Notes: generated by a model not told the origin, from the sequence alone. A DNA stretch of 41,730 nt from Candidatus Palauibacter poriticola (GCA_012270965.1 JAAXHJ010000043.1:1-41730); one strand, 5' to 3'; numbered from the stretch's first letter, positions 8,506-17,666 are shown. Numbers and translations: made by a program.

Positions 8506-10251
8506 TCCCCACGCGGGGCCTTCGATGTGCACCGTCACGATGTCGGCGCCGTGATACTTCTGGTGTCGAACCGATGTCGCGATGTGCTGCAGGAGCCGAA
8601 GCGATAGTTCGTGCTCCTGCGGTTCCGCCGTGCCGTGGCTGCCGAGAACCGCGATCTGGTCCTCGATATTGCCCTTGCCGCCGGCGGCGACGAACTCGAG
8701 TTCGGCACCGTTGCCCCACTTCCTGGCGCTCAGGCGCAGGCGGCGATCTCCTTCCTCATCCCCCTCCGCTTGATCGAGCAGGAGCAGCAACGTCTCCTCG
8801 GAGGCCTGAAGCAGGCGGTCGCTCATCTCCATCGGCCACTTTCGGCGGATCGAAAACTTGTCGAGGAAGTTTCGGATCGTCGGGAGCGCCTCGACGTTCA
8901 GCGTCGTCTCCACGCGCAGGGGCCGCGCCCCCACGAACTCGAGCAGGACTGTGAGGATGATCGCGACGAGGCCGCCCGCCGTCATGCCGTTCTCCAGCAG
9001 CGGCGCGAGGTGGGGGCCCAGGTATTCGGTGAAGAAGGCACCCTCCTGAAACCCGACCCCGGCCCAGAACGAAACTCCCACGATGGCGGCCTTGCGATAG
9101 TCGATCCCCTCTTGAATCACGACCCTCATGCCGATGACGAAGAGGATGGCGATGAGGACGAGGGCATAGGCCGCGATGACCGGATCGGGGATGGCGAGGA
9201 CGATTGCGGCGACCTTGGGCAGGAAGGCCAGGGCCACGAACGTGACCCCGATGGACACGCCCACGCGGCGCGCCGCCACGCCGGTGATCTCCGCCAAGGA
9301 GATACTGGAGGAGTACGTCGTGTTGGGAACGGTTCCGATCAGTCCCGACAGGAGGTTGCCCAGTCCGTCGGCGGCGACCGCTCCCTGAACGGCCTCGAAG
9401 TTCGTCGCCCGCGGGGTGCGCCACGACACGCGCTGAATGGCGACGGCGTCGCCCACGGTCTCGATGGCCCCGATCAGCGTGACGAACACGAACGTCGGGA
9501 GCAGCGTCCAGAAGGCGGCGCCGAAGCCGAAGTCGAAGCCCGGCCAACCACTCGCGGGTAGCCCAAACCACGGCGCGTCGACCACGCGCTGGACATCGTA
9601 GATGCCGAACAGTCCGCCCACGACGCATCCCACGGCGATCCCGATCACCGGCCCCCACAGCCGCATCACGCCGCTGGCGCGCAGGACGATGGCGAGCGTG
9701 GCTAGCAGCGTGGCGAGCGACGTAATCGGCGCGGCCAACTCCGGTGCCCCCTCCGGAACCTGCCGCACGAGGTCGAACAGGATGGGCATGATCGTGACCG
9801 CGATCAGCATGATCACGGTGCCCGCCACCACCGGCGTGATGATCCGCCTCAGGAGCGCCAAGTGCCGCGAGAGCCCGAACTGGAACAGGGACGAGGCGAT
9901 GACCAGCGACGCGAGGAGGCCGGGACCGCCTTCGACGAGCGCGGTGACGGATGCGGCGATGAACGCGCCCGACGTACCCATCAGGAGGACGTAGCCCGCG
10001 CCGAGGCGGCCGATGCGCCGCGCCTGCACGGCGGTCGTCACGCCGCTCACGAGCAACGCCGCGAAGCTCGCCCACGACAGGTAGGCATCGGCCCCGCCGG
10101 CCGCCCGCACCACGATCGCCACCGTGATGACGATGCCCGCGATGGTGAGCACGACGTACTGGAGGGCGAGTCCGATGGCGATCCGGTACGGCGGCATCTC
10201 GTCGGGCTCGTACTGGATCGCGTGGTTGAAGTCGCGGGGTTCTGCCGTCAT
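8500..10251 (-). CDS. NCS2-type purine/pyrimidine permease with ATPase-like C-terminal domain
   Basis: 583 residues. Residues 20-430 contain about a dozen hydrophobic segments and NCS2/SLC23 landmarks, including AIETVGDAVAIQ, a typical substrate-site helix, and GNLLSGLIGTVPNTTYSSS, the conserved turn found in uracil-xanthine permeases. Residues 430-583 are soluble: EMSDRLLQASEETLLLLLD, then RLRLSARKWGNGAELEFVA, GNIEDQIAVLG and LLQHIATSVRHQKYHGADIVTV. This resembles the HATPase/anti-sigma (RsbW-like) fold, although the N-box asparagine is not evident. A transporter carrying such a sensor-like tail is unusual. The start ATG at 10251 lies inside the tail of the HNH remnant. Expected in the cytoplasmic membrane for nucleobase or related uptake. 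Confidence 0.82.
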   Translation of the reverse strand: MTAEPRDFNHAIQYEPDEMPPYRIAIGLALQYVVLTIAGIVITVAIVVRAAGGADAYLSWASFAALLVSGVTTAVQARRIGRLGAGYVLLMGTSGAFIAASVTALVEGGPGLLASLVIASSLFQFGLSRHLALLRRIITPVVAGTVIMLIAVTIMPILFDLVRQVPEGAPELAAPITSLATLLATLAIVLRASGVMRLWGPVIGIAVGCVVGGLFGIYDVQRVVDAPWFGLPASGWPGFDFGFGAAFWTLLPTFVFVTLIGAIETVGDAVAIQRVSWRTPRATNFEAVQGAVAADGLGNLLSGLIGTVPNTTYSSSISLAEITGVAARRVGVSIGVTFVALAFLPKVAAIVLAIPDPVIAAYALVLIAILFVIGMRVVIQEGIDYRKAAIVGVSFWAGVGFQEGAFFTEYLGPHLAPLLENGMTAGGLVAIILTVLLEFVGARPLRVETTLNVEALPTIRNFLDKFSIRRKWPMEMSDRLLQASEETLLLLLDQAEGDEEGDRRLRLSARKWGNGAELEFVAAGGKGNIEDQIAVLGSHGTAEPQEHELSLRLLQHIATSVRHQKYHGADIVTVHIEGPAWGS

Positions 10252-10735
10252 CGGTCACATCCATCGTTGGGGAGCGGAGATGCCGAACGCACGCGCTCGA
10301 AGCTCAATCCGGCGGCATCGAACACTAGCCGGCTGCCTCGTTCCCGGAATTCCTCGTATCGCTTCGTGAGGAGTTCCACATCCGGATAGTCGGCGCGCCG
10401 ATGCGGTAGAATCAGAACACGGCCGTGAAGTTCCTGGATCGCATGCTTGATGGTGGGTCCGTCACGCTCTTCGAGCACGTCGGGTCGAATCTCGATGATG
10501 TGTCGCGGCGATCAGACGGCGGCCGAGCGGGAGCGGGCGTCGGGCCGCACACCCACGAAGAAGCGGTCGAAGACGGCATGATGCAGCCTGCAGAGCGCAA
10601 TGGCAAATCCATCATGGCGGGCTTGAAGATGCCCTGCTGCGAGATGACGTGGAAGTGGCGTCCCTCGGAGACGAAGCCAGCAGCGAAGGCGTGTGCGCTC
10701 GTACTGCTCCGCGGCGATGGTTTGTCCATTTCGCA
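10248..10735 (-). pseudogene. Degraded HNH endonuclease with the catalytic core deleted
   Basis: Pieces of one protein occur in order but in different frames. First comes AGFVSEGRHFHVISQQGIFK followed by PAMMDLPL (around 10590-10690), the N-terminal part. Next is IALCRLHHAVFDRFFVGVRP (around 10545-10605). Last is DVLEERDGPTIKHAIQELHG and RVLILPHRRADYPD (10300-10478). This order matches the common HNH endonuclease whose C-terminus reads LCKLHHxAFDRxxLGVRPD...IEVRxDVLEExDGPMLxxxLQELHG. The central region with the HNH His-Asn site is absent and at least two frameshifts are needed. The last piece runs to a stop that overlaps the permease start codon. Confidence 0.6.
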
Positions 10736-10766
10736 ATGGTACCGAGGCTCGATGAGCCTGGCAATT

Positions 10767-10824
10767 GGCGGCAGCGAGCCGGCGGCAACGAAGCCGACGG
10801 CAGCGAGTCGGCGGCACCGAGGCG
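10767..10824. repeat. Imperfect 14-15 bp tandem repeat, four copies
   Basis: Units such as GGCGGCAGCGAGCC, GGCGGCAACGAAGCC, GACGGCAGCGAGTC and GGCGGCACCGAGGCG follow each other in the leader of the M1 aminopeptidase gene. The unit length varies between 14 and 15 bases, so it is not a codon-based repeat. It lies between the HNH remnant and the aminopeptidase start. Confidence 0.6.
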
Positions 10825-10891
10825 GGGGTGCGGCGTCTCTGGTGCGGGTGCAGGTTGGTGGTGTACCGCAAGCCAACGCGCGAGGTGTCGA

Positions 10892-12622
10892 ATGAAATAC
10901 TCTTTGTTCCTTCTCCCGCTCGCGTGGCTCGGATCCGGCGTGCCCGAGGTCGGGGATCCGAGGCCGCCCGGAGCCCACCTCGGTCCCGGACTCCCGACGG
11001 CGGCGGACACTTATCCGAAGAATCCGGCCATCGACGCGCTCAACTACGCGTTCGCGCTCACGCTCTCCGACGAGACGGACATGATCTCGGGCGAGGCGAC
11101 GATCGACCTCCGGTTCCTGGAGGCGGGGATCGAGCAGGCACGTCTCGACCTGATCGAGGAGAAGCCCGACGGCACGGGCATGCGGGTCCGGGCCGTGACG
11201 GGGGCGGACGGTCCGCTCGCATTCGAGCACCGGGACGACGCGCTCTTCATTTCGCTCGCGCGGCCCACGGAACCCGGCGACCGCCGCCGGCTCACGGTCG
11301 CCTACGAGGGCGTTCCGGCCACCGGCCTCATCATCGGGCCCAACAAGTACGGGGACCGGACCTTCTTCAGCGACAACTGGCCGAACAGGGCGCGCAACTG
11401 GCTGCCGGCGATCGACCACCCGTACGACAAGGCCACGAACGAGCTCATCGTCACGGCGCCGGCTCACTACCAGGTCATCTCCAACGGGCTGCTCATCGAG
11501 GAAACGGACTTCCTGGACGGCACCCGACTCACGCACTGGAAACAATCGGTCCCGATCGCGACCTGGCTATACGCCCTCGGCGCGGCCCGCTTCGCCGTAC
11601 AGACGGTGGACTACTACAACGGGGTGCCGATCCAGACGTGGGTCTACGCCCAGGACCGCGACGCCGGCTTCTACGACTTCGCGGTGCCGACGAAGCAGGC
11701 GATGGAGTTCTACGGCGACATGGTCGGCCCGTACTCGTACGAGAAGCTGGCGAACGTGCAGTCGAACAGCGTGGGCGGGGGGATGGAGGCGGCGACCGCG
11801 ATCTTCTACGGCGACGCCTCGGTCACGGGCGAACGGGACGTGCGTTGGCGCAACGTCATCATCCACGAAGTGGCGCACCAGTGGTTCGGGAACGCGGTCA
11901 CCGAATACGACTGGGACGACGTGTGGCTCAGCGAGGGCTTCGCGACCTATTTCACGCTCATCTTCATCGAACATCAGTACGGGCGGGACGAGTTCGTGGA
12001 GCGTCTGAAGGTGAGCAGGGACGGGATCCGCACCTTCATGGCCGAGAATCCGGACTACAGGATCGTGCACGACAATCTCTCGGACATGAGCCGCGTGACG
12101 AGCGGGCCGGGGACGTACCAAAAGGGATCATGGGTGTTGCACATGCTGCGCGGCGTCGTCGGCGAGGACGCGTTCTGGGCCGGAATCCAGGCGTACTACC
12201 GGGAGTTCCGGGACCGGAACGCGACGACGGCCGACTTCCGGCGGGCCATGGAGGAGGCAGCGGGTCTGGACCTGCGCGTGTTCTTCGACCAGTGGCTCTA
12301 CGGCGGCGGGTGGCTCGAGTTCGAAGGCGGCTGGAGCTACGACGCGGAAGCCGGGGCGATCCATGTCGAGATCGAACAGGTCCAGGACGGGCGCTACGCG
12401 TTCCGAATGCCGGTCCAGATCGGGATCCACCCGCCGGAGGGGCCGAGCGAACGCGGCGTGCATGGGAGCGCCGAGCAGAGCCGCATCGAGGTGGTGCGGG
12501 TCGACGGGCGCCGCCACCGGTTCACGATCCCGGTCGAGGCCGAGCCGCGCGACGTGGTCCTCGATCCGAACACATGGCTGCTCATGGATGCCGACTTCGA
12601 GCGTCGCGAAGCTGGGCGGTAG
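10892..12622 (+). CDS. Exported M1 family zinc aminopeptidase
   Basis: 576 residues. The ATG at 10892 follows GAGG with six bases spacing and opens a short signal (KYSLFLLPLAWLGSG). HEVAH at 325-329 followed by E348 (LSEGFATYF) is the gluzincin zinc site. GGGMEAA at 295-301 is the exopeptidase motif, a variant of GAMEN. The length suits the short M1 form (N-terminal saddle, thermolysin-like domain and a short helical end) without the large C-terminal repeat domain. It should remove N-terminal residues from peptides in the periplasm. Together with the two M24 peptidases in the window it fits a peptide-scavenging lifestyle. Confidence 0.92.
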   Translation: MKYSLFLLPLAWLGSGVPEVGDPRPPGAHLGPGLPTAADTYPKNPAIDALNYAFALTLSDETDMISGEATIDLRFLEAGIEQARLDLIEEKPDGTGMRVRAVTGADGPLAFEHRDDALFISLARPTEPGDRRRLTVAYEGVPATGLIIGPNKYGDRTFFSDNWPNRARNWLPAIDHPYDKATNELIVTAPAHYQVISNGLLIEETDFLDGTRLTHWKQSVPIATWLYALGAARFAVQTVDYYNGVPIQTWVYAQDRDAGFYDFAVPTKQAMEFYGDMVGPYSYEKLANVQSNSVGGGMEAATAIFYGDASVTGERDVRWRNVIIHEVAHQWFGNAVTEYDWDDVWLSEGFATYFTLIFIEHQYGRDEFVERLKVSRDGIRTFMAENPDYRIVHDNLSDMSRVTSGPGTYQKGSWVLHMLRGVVGEDAFWAGIQAYYREFRDRNATTADFRRAMEEAAGLDLRVFFDQWLYGGGWLEFEGGWSYDAEAGAIHVEIEQVQDGRYAFRMPVQIGIHPPEGPSERGVHGSAEQSRIEVVRVDGRRHRFTIPVEAEPRDVVLDPNTWLLMDADFERREAGR

Positions 12623-12688
12623 CTTGCACGAGGCGAGTCGCGGGGAACAGCCTTCGACGTCAAAGGACTCGGCTGGGAAGGGACGGAC

Positions 12689-14035
12689 TTGGCGATCGAT
12701 CGACGCGACTTTCTGAAGGCGGCGACGGCTGGCGCGACCGGAATCTCGCTCGGCGGCGTCTCCCCCCTCGCGGGCGCGCCCCTCTTTGCCGGCACCATCC
12801 CCGAGCCCCGCTCGACCCCTCTGCGCCGGCGCGCCGGCCAGGCGCCCGATGTGGTCGTCATCGGAGCGGGCAACTTCGGCATCTGGACGGCGCTCAATCT
12901 CCAACGGCTCGGCGTCGCGGTGACCGTGCTCGATGCGTACGGCCCCGGCAATTCGCGCTCGACCTCCGGCGGCGAGACTCGCGGCGTGCGCTCCTCCTAC
13001 GGCGGCCGCGAGGAGGGCTTCGTGTGGAACCAGTGGGCCAACGAGGCGATCCAGCGCTGGATCCAATGGGATGAAGAGGGTCGGGAACTCCTTCTCCCAC
13101 GGGTGTTCTATCAGTCGGGCGATCTCATTCTGCGCGAGGAGATGATCCCCTACCTCGAGGACACGATGGCTCAGTGGGACCGGCTCGGGGTCGATTACGA
13201 GCTGCTCGACGTGGACGAGATCAACTACCGCTGGCCATGGATCCGGACGGAAGAAGGCGTGTCCCTCGGACTCCACGAGCCCAACGCCGGGATCGTGCGG
13301 GCGCGGCGCGCCATCGAGTCGGTGGCCGGGCGCTTCGAGATGGAGGGCGGTGAAATCCGGATCGCCCGCGCGGGGCTCGGAGGCTCGGAGGGACGCCGGC
13401 TGAACAACGTGACGCTGGGGGCGGACGAGTCGCTCTCGGCCGCCACGTTCGTGTTCGCCGTCGGCCCCTGGATCGGGAAGACGTTCCCCGAACTCATCGG
13501 GGACCGCGTCCGCATCCCGATCGGCAACGTGTTCTACTTCGCGGTGCCGGACCAACGCTTCATGTTCCCCAACATGCCGAGCTACGGCGTGCCGGGGTGT
13601 ACGGGCTGGCCCGCGCTCGGGCCGGACCACCGCGGGTTCCGCGTGCGGGTGGGCGGGCAGGCCGGCGACGATCCCGACACCAGCGACCGCTGGGTTCCGC
13701 CCGAGGCGCACGAACGACCCCGCCAAGTCCTCGAGCGCTACTTCCCCGACATGGCCGGGGCGGCCGTCAACGAGACGCGCGCCTGCCACTACTGCTTCGG
13801 CCCCAGCCGCAACTTCCTGATCGACAAGCACCCCGACTTCGACAACGTGTGGCTCGCGGGCCTCGGGACCGCCGAGTCGTTCAAGCAGGGACCCGTGCTC
13901 GGCGAATACATCGCCAAGCGCGTGCTGGAGATCGAGGACGATCCCGAGCTGGCCGAGCACTTCCGGTTCTCCATGGAGGCCCCGGAGGGCGGCGGGCGGG
14001 AGCCGGACCCGGCGTCGGAGGACCTCGGCGGTTGA
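12689..14035 (+). CDS. Tat-exported FAD-dependent oxidoreductase (DAO family)
   Basis: 448 residues from a TTG start with GAAGGGA just upstream. The start is supported by a perfect twin-arginine leader, RRDFLKAATAGA at residues 5-16, followed by a hydrophobic stretch. GAGNFG at 59-64 in DVVVIGAGNFGIWTALNLQR is the FAD dinucleotide-binding motif. The remainder fits the glycine/D-amino-acid oxidase-like fold: an RGV-type segment after GGETRG, and GLGTAESFKQGPVLGEYIAK near the C-terminus at the second FAD contact. The likely substrate is an amine or amino acid, but it is not identifiable. The gene is coupled by a TTGA overlap to the following lipoprotein hydrolase, so the two probably work together outside the cytoplasm. 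Confidence 0.87.
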   Translation: MAIDRRDFLKAATAGATGISLGGVSPLAGAPLFAGTIPEPRSTPLRRRAGQAPDVVVIGAGNFGIWTALNLQRLGVAVTVLDAYGPGNSRSTSGGETRGVRSSYGGREEGFVWNQWANEAIQRWIQWDEEGRELLLPRVFYQSGDLILREEMIPYLEDTMAQWDRLGVDYELLDVDEINYRWPWIRTEEGVSLGLHEPNAGIVRARRAIESVAGRFEMEGGEIRIARAGLGGSEGRRLNNVTLGADESLSAATFVFAVGPWIGKTFPELIGDRVRIPIGNVFYFAVPDQRFMFPNMPSYGVPGCTGWPALGPDHRGFRVRVGGQAGDDPDTSDRWVPPEAHERPRQVLERYFPDMAGAAVNETRACHYCFGPSRNFLIDKHPDFDNVWLAGLGTAESFKQGPVLGEYIAKRVLEIEDDPELAEHFRFSMEAPEGGGREPDPASEDLGG

Positions 14036-15993
14036 AGACGCGACGATCCTTCGCGGGGGCGGCCGTCGTGGCGGTCGTCGCCGGTGCTGCGGGAGCGGGC
14101 TGTTACGGACCGCTCAAGCTTACCCCCTCGGACCATGCGACCGTCCTCTCCGAGCAGCGGCTGCGGGCGGAGCATCCGGCGACTCGGGGCCCCTACGAGG
14201 TGCGGCGGCTCTTCTACGGGAGCGGGACGGACCGGCGGCGACCCGAGTACCGGGATTCCGTCGCGATCGTGACCGAAACGGTGGACGCTTCCAAGCTCGT
14301 GTCGCTCGGCGCGACGGCGAAGGAGCGCAACGGCTACTGGGGCTTTACGCCGAAGGAGTTCCCCATCAACGGCCGCGCGTGGTATCCCGAAGGCGAGCCC
14401 CGCGACGGTCGCCTCTTCCCGCTGGTCCTCATCGTCCACGGCAACCACGACATGAAGGACTTCTCGGACCCCGGCTACGGCTATCTGGGGGAGCTGCTCG
14501 CGAGCCGGGGATTCGTGTTCGCATCCGTCGACATGAACTTCATCAACGGGAGCATCCGCAACGAGAACGACGGGCGGGGCTGGTTCCTGCTGAAGCACAT
14601 CGACGCGTTCAAGCGATTCGCGGCGGACGAATCCACCCCGTTCTTCGGGAAGATCGACTTCGAGCGCATCGCCCTCATCGGACACTCCCGAGGGGGCGAA
14701 GCCGTGGGGCACGCGGCGGCCTTCAACCGGCTGGCGCGGTATCCGGACGACGCCTCGCTCGAGTTCGGCTTCCACCACGGGATCCGCGGGATCATCGCGA
14801 TTGCCCCGGTGGACGGTCAGTACCTGCCCACCGGCCGGCTCGTTCCCGTCGAGAACGTGAACTACATGGTGTTTCACGGCTCGCACGACGGGGACGTGAC
14901 GAGCTTTCACGGCCTCAGGCTCTACAACCGGCTCTCGTTCACCGACGGCGGGGATTACTTCAAGACCGCGATCTACATGTACCGCGCGAATCACGGCCAG
15001 TGGAACACGGTGTGGGGGGACAAGGACAACGGCCCCCGCAGCGCCCGGCGCCTCGATCTGCGGGGACTCATCGACGGCGAAGCGCAGCGCGAGTTCGGGG
15101 AGATCTACATCTCGGCCTTCCTCGAGACCGTGCTGCGCGACAATCCGGACTACGCGCCGATGTTCCGCGACCACCGCGCGATCGGGGGCTGGCTGCCGGA
15201 GACGATGTACATCACGCAGTTCGAATCGAGCAGCTTCCGGCCTCTCGCCACCTTCGAGGAGGACATCGACGTCACGAGCGGGACCGCGCACGGCGTGACG
15301 CTCCGGGGGGATTCGCTCGGCGTGTGGCGCGAGGAATTGCTCGACCTCCGGTCGCGGAACCGGCCCACGACGTCGAGTTCGCAGGAAAGCAACGCCTTGC
15401 GGCTGGGCTGGAACAACCGCGTCGCCGGCGGGGAGGACGACTTGGGGACGCCGGCGAGTTACGCGGTGTCGCTGCCCCCCGGGCTGGGCGCGGAGTGGGG
15501 GCTGAGCACCGCCTCCCGCCTCGACCTGCAGCTCGGAGCCGTGGAGGGCCGGCCGGGGCCGCGACGACCCGAGGGGGAAGAGGATGATCCTTCCGCCGCC
15601 GGAGGGGACGATGGCGAGACCGGGCGAGGAGAGGACGACCCGGACGCGAGTGATTCGGAGGCGGAGGATCCGGACGGCGACGATCCCATCGACCTCTCGA
15701 TCGTGGTCACGGACGAGGCGGGCGCGTCCGCGAGCGTGCGACTGTCGGACTACGGGCCGATCCGCCGTCCGCTGGAGACGGTGGTGAGGCGCCGCAACGA
15801 CGCCGACTCCTTCGACCATCAGTGGGAACTCGTGCTCCAGTCCTTCTCCATCCCGCTCGCCGATCTGGTCGAGGCCAATTCCGCCTTCGATCCGGCCCGG
15901 CCCCGGGAGATCCGCCTCCTCTTCGACCAGACGCCCGCCGGCACCGTAGTCGTGGACGACATCGGTTTTTCCGAGAGCTGGCCCGGCGGCTGA
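14032..15993 (+). CDS. Putative alpha/beta-hydrolase lipoprotein
   Basis: 653 residues from a TTG start that overlaps the preceding stop (TTGA). The N-terminus (KTRRSFAGAAVVAVVAGAAG, then AGC) looks like a lipoprotein signal with the lipid-bearing cysteine at C24; the RR may also make it Tat-dependent. Residues 125-330 have an alpha/beta-hydrolase pattern: LVLIVHGNHD (oxyanion strand), GHSRGG at 217-222 with nucleophile S219, VNYMVFHGSHDGDV (acid region) and RANHGQWN (candidate histidine). Residues near 510-545 are a low-complexity acidic linker rich in D, E, G and S, followed by a C-terminal beta-rich segment of about 100 residues. Probably an esterase, lipase or peptidase anchored in the envelope; its specificity is unknown. 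Confidence 0.78.
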   Translation: MKTRRSFAGAAVVAVVAGAAGAGCYGPLKLTPSDHATVLSEQRLRAEHPATRGPYEVRRLFYGSGTDRRRPEYRDSVAIVTETVDASKLVSLGATAKERNGYWGFTPKEFPINGRAWYPEGEPRDGRLFPLVLIVHGNHDMKDFSDPGYGYLGELLASRGFVFASVDMNFINGSIRNENDGRGWFLLKHIDAFKRFAADESTPFFGKIDFERIALIGHSRGGEAVGHAAAFNRLARYPDDASLEFGFHHGIRGIIAIAPVDGQYLPTGRLVPVENVNYMVFHGSHDGDVTSFHGLRLYNRLSFTDGGDYFKTAIYMYRANHGQWNTVWGDKDNGPRSARRLDLRGLIDGEAQREFGEIYISAFLETVLRDNPDYAPMFRDHRAIGGWLPETMYITQFESSSFRPLATFEEDIDVTSGTAHGVTLRGDSLGVWREELLDLRSRNRPTTSSSQESNALRLGWNNRVAGGEDDLGTPASYAVSLPPGLGAEWGLSTASRLDLQLGAVEGRPGPRRPEGEEDDPSAAGGDDGETGRGEDDPDASDSEAEDPDGDDPIDLSIVVTDEAGASASVRLSDYGPIRRPLETVVRRRNDADSFDHQWELVLQSFSIPLADLVEANSAFDPARPREIRLLFDQTPAGTVVVDDIGFSESWPGG

Positions 15994-16021
15994 CGACACG
16001 CACCCCTGCGAGGACATCCGC

Positions 16022-16663
16022 ATGCCACACGACAACTTGGACGGCGTCGACCCGGTTCGGCGCGAACTCGGCCGCCGCGAGCATGAGGGCAGGCAGGTTC
16101 ACGCACTGGTCGCGGCGCGGGTGTGCGGCGTGGACCGGGAGGAGTTGTGGGACGCCTTGACCCACGCGGCCCGGATCCCGAAGTGGTTTCTGCCGATCTC
16201 CGGCGACCTGCGCCCGGGCGGAAGCTACCAGCTGGAGGGCAACGCCGGCGGCGAGGTCATCGCGTGTGAACGGCCGACACGCTTCGCCCTGACGTGGCGC
16301 ATGCACGGAGACATCAGTTGGGTGACCGTGACCCTTTCGGAGCTGGCGAAGGGCCGCACGGAGGTCCGTCTCGAACACCTCGCGCAGTTCCCCGAAGAGT
16401 TCTGGGAGGAGTACGGACCCGGGGCGGTCGGGATCGGCTGGGACCAGGCGCTGTTCGGGCTCGAGCAGCATTTCGCTTCGAACCCGTCGGTCGTCCCGGA
16501 GACGGCGGAGTCGTGGATCGCGTCCGTCGAGGGGCGCGACTTCACCCGCCGGAGCAGCGCCGGCTGGTGCGAGGCGTCGATCACGCTGGGCACCGACGAG
16601 GCCGCGGCCCGCGCCGCCGCCGACCGCGTGACCGCCTTCTACACCGGCGAAGCCGCACCGTAA
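16022..16663 (+). CDS. SRPBCC (AHSA1-like) domain protein
   Basis: 213 residues, cytoplasmic (no signal). The pattern VCGVDREELWDALTHAARIP KW, then GGSYQLEGNAGGEVIACERP, TRFALTWR, SWVTVTL and RTEVRLEHL is that of the START/Bet v1-like AHSA1 family, which binds small hydrophobic ligands or assists Hsp90-type proteins. After about residue 150 there is an extra helical C-terminus. The ATG at 16022 has GAGGA about ten bases upstream. It lies 28 bases after the lipoprotein hydrolase on the same strand and may belong to that transcript. The function is not predictable from sequence. Confidence 0.8.
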   Translation: MPHDNLDGVDPVRRELGRREHEGRQVHALVAARVCGVDREELWDALTHAARIPKWFLPISGDLRPGGSYQLEGNAGGEVIACERPTRFALTWRMHGDISWVTVTLSELAKGRTEVRLEHLAQFPEEFWEEYGPGAVGIGWDQALFGLEQHFASNPSVVPETAESWIASVEGRDFTRRSSAGWCEASITLGTDEAAARAAADRVTAFYTGEAAP

Positions 16664-16682
16664 CGGCAGACGCCCCGCAACG

Positions 16683-17666
16683 TCAGCGGAAGCTGAGGCC
16701 GAAGCGGTGGGCGTTTCCGTCCACGTCGAAGGCTTGGAACGCGTACTCGAGGGTGAGGGCGTCGCCCGTGAGCGCGAGACCGAAGGTGAACGGGCTCCTC
16801 CGGTCCTCCACCACGCGCTGGAGTCCGGCGCGGAGACGGAACGTGTAGCCTTGGACGGGCCAGTAGGAGATCTCGACGCCGCCGGCCGGAACGATCTCCC
16901 CATCCCGGCGGCGGGCGATCTGGCTGGTGAGGAACATGTCCAGCTCTCCGACCTCGAAGGCCTCCGTCGAAACGCCCAGGGCAAGTTGCGTCGGAACTCT
17001 GAGTTCCCGCCCCCTGTGGTCCAAGTCCGACCCCAGGTTGCGGACCGCGAGACTGACCATCGTCGGCCCGAAGCCTCGCGCGACGCCTACGTCCAGCAGC
17101 GTCACGCGCTCCGTCCGGCCGAGGAACTGGTACTCGAGGTGCTTCGCCACGACGCCCGCGTTCACCGCACCGAATACTTCTCGCGCATGGCCGAGCGATA
17201 CGACGAACTCGGTCAGCGGCGGGCCGTCGCCCCCAAGGGCCGGCAATTGAAGGTCCGGTGCCCCGGGGAATCGCTTGGTGTTGTAGCGGAGGTACTGCAG
17301 GCCGACGGCGAAATCCCCGAGTCCTACGGATCCGGTGCCCGCGAGCGTGGCCAGCGTTCCCTCGGTTCCGTAACGCTGGAGGCCCGCCGCGATACCGTCG
17401 GCTCGGTGGATCAGAGCGGGCGCGTAGAAGATCGACTCCGCCCCGGCGCCGAGCAGGTAGGGCGCGTTCCCGTAGGCCGCGGCCTCCACGCCGGCGGGAG
17501 CTTCGAGCACGAGCCCGGCGTATCCGGCGAAGCGCGACTGGGCTTCCGCCGCACCCGCGCCGATGGCCAGGACCGCGAGCGGCAGCGAAACCGCGAGCGG
17601 CAGCGAAACCGCGAGCCGTGCGGCGGGGAGTGGTACGGCCTGTACCGGCACGCGCCTCAGTCCCAC
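16683..17666 (-). CDS. PorV/PorQ-like outer-membrane beta-barrel protein
   Basis: 327 residues from GTG 17666, overlapping the aminotransferase stop by ten bases. The signal peptide contains AVSLPLAVSLPLAV because of a perfect 18-bp tandem duplication (17572-17589 and 17590-17607) and ends AEAQ. The mature part alternates amphipathic strands and turns typical of the FadL/PorV-like barrel: GAESIFYAPALI (the GAEAVFYNPA-type motif), SVGLGDFAVGLQYLRYN, LLDVGVARGFGPTMVSLAVR and LTLEYAFQAFD, ending HRFGLSFR. In Bacteroidetes-type secretion PorV is a type IX component; in other phyla such barrels have unknown cargo. Co-transcribed with the upstream aminotransferase. Confidence 0.72.
   Translation of the reverse strand: MGLRRVPVQAVPLPAARLAVSLPLAVSLPLAVLAIGAGAAEAQSRFAGYAGLVLEAPAGVEAAAYGNAPYLLGAGAESIFYAPALIHRADGIAAGLQRYGTEGTLATLAGTGSVGLGDFAVGLQYLRYNTKRFPGAPDLQLPALGGDGPPLTEFVVSLGHAREVFGAVNAGVVAKHLEYQFLGRTERVTLLDVGVARGFGPTMVSLAVRNLGSDLDHRGRELRVPTQLALGVSTEAFEVGELDMFLTSQIARRRDGEIVPAGGVEISYWPVQGYTFRLRAGLQRVVEDRRSPFTFGLALTGDALTLEYAFQAFDVDGNAHRFGLSFR
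17572..17607. repeat. 18-bp tandem duplication in signal-peptide region
   Basis: Two perfect copies of ACCGCGAGCGGCAGCGAA followed by a nine-base partial third copy, inside the PorV-like gene. It adds six residues to the hydrophobic core without changing the frame. Confidence 0.85.

Noticed and set aside
8756..10264. 502-residue frame antiparallel in register to the permease
   Set aside because: Arginine- and glycine-rich shadow of the NCS2 gene in the adjacent frame.
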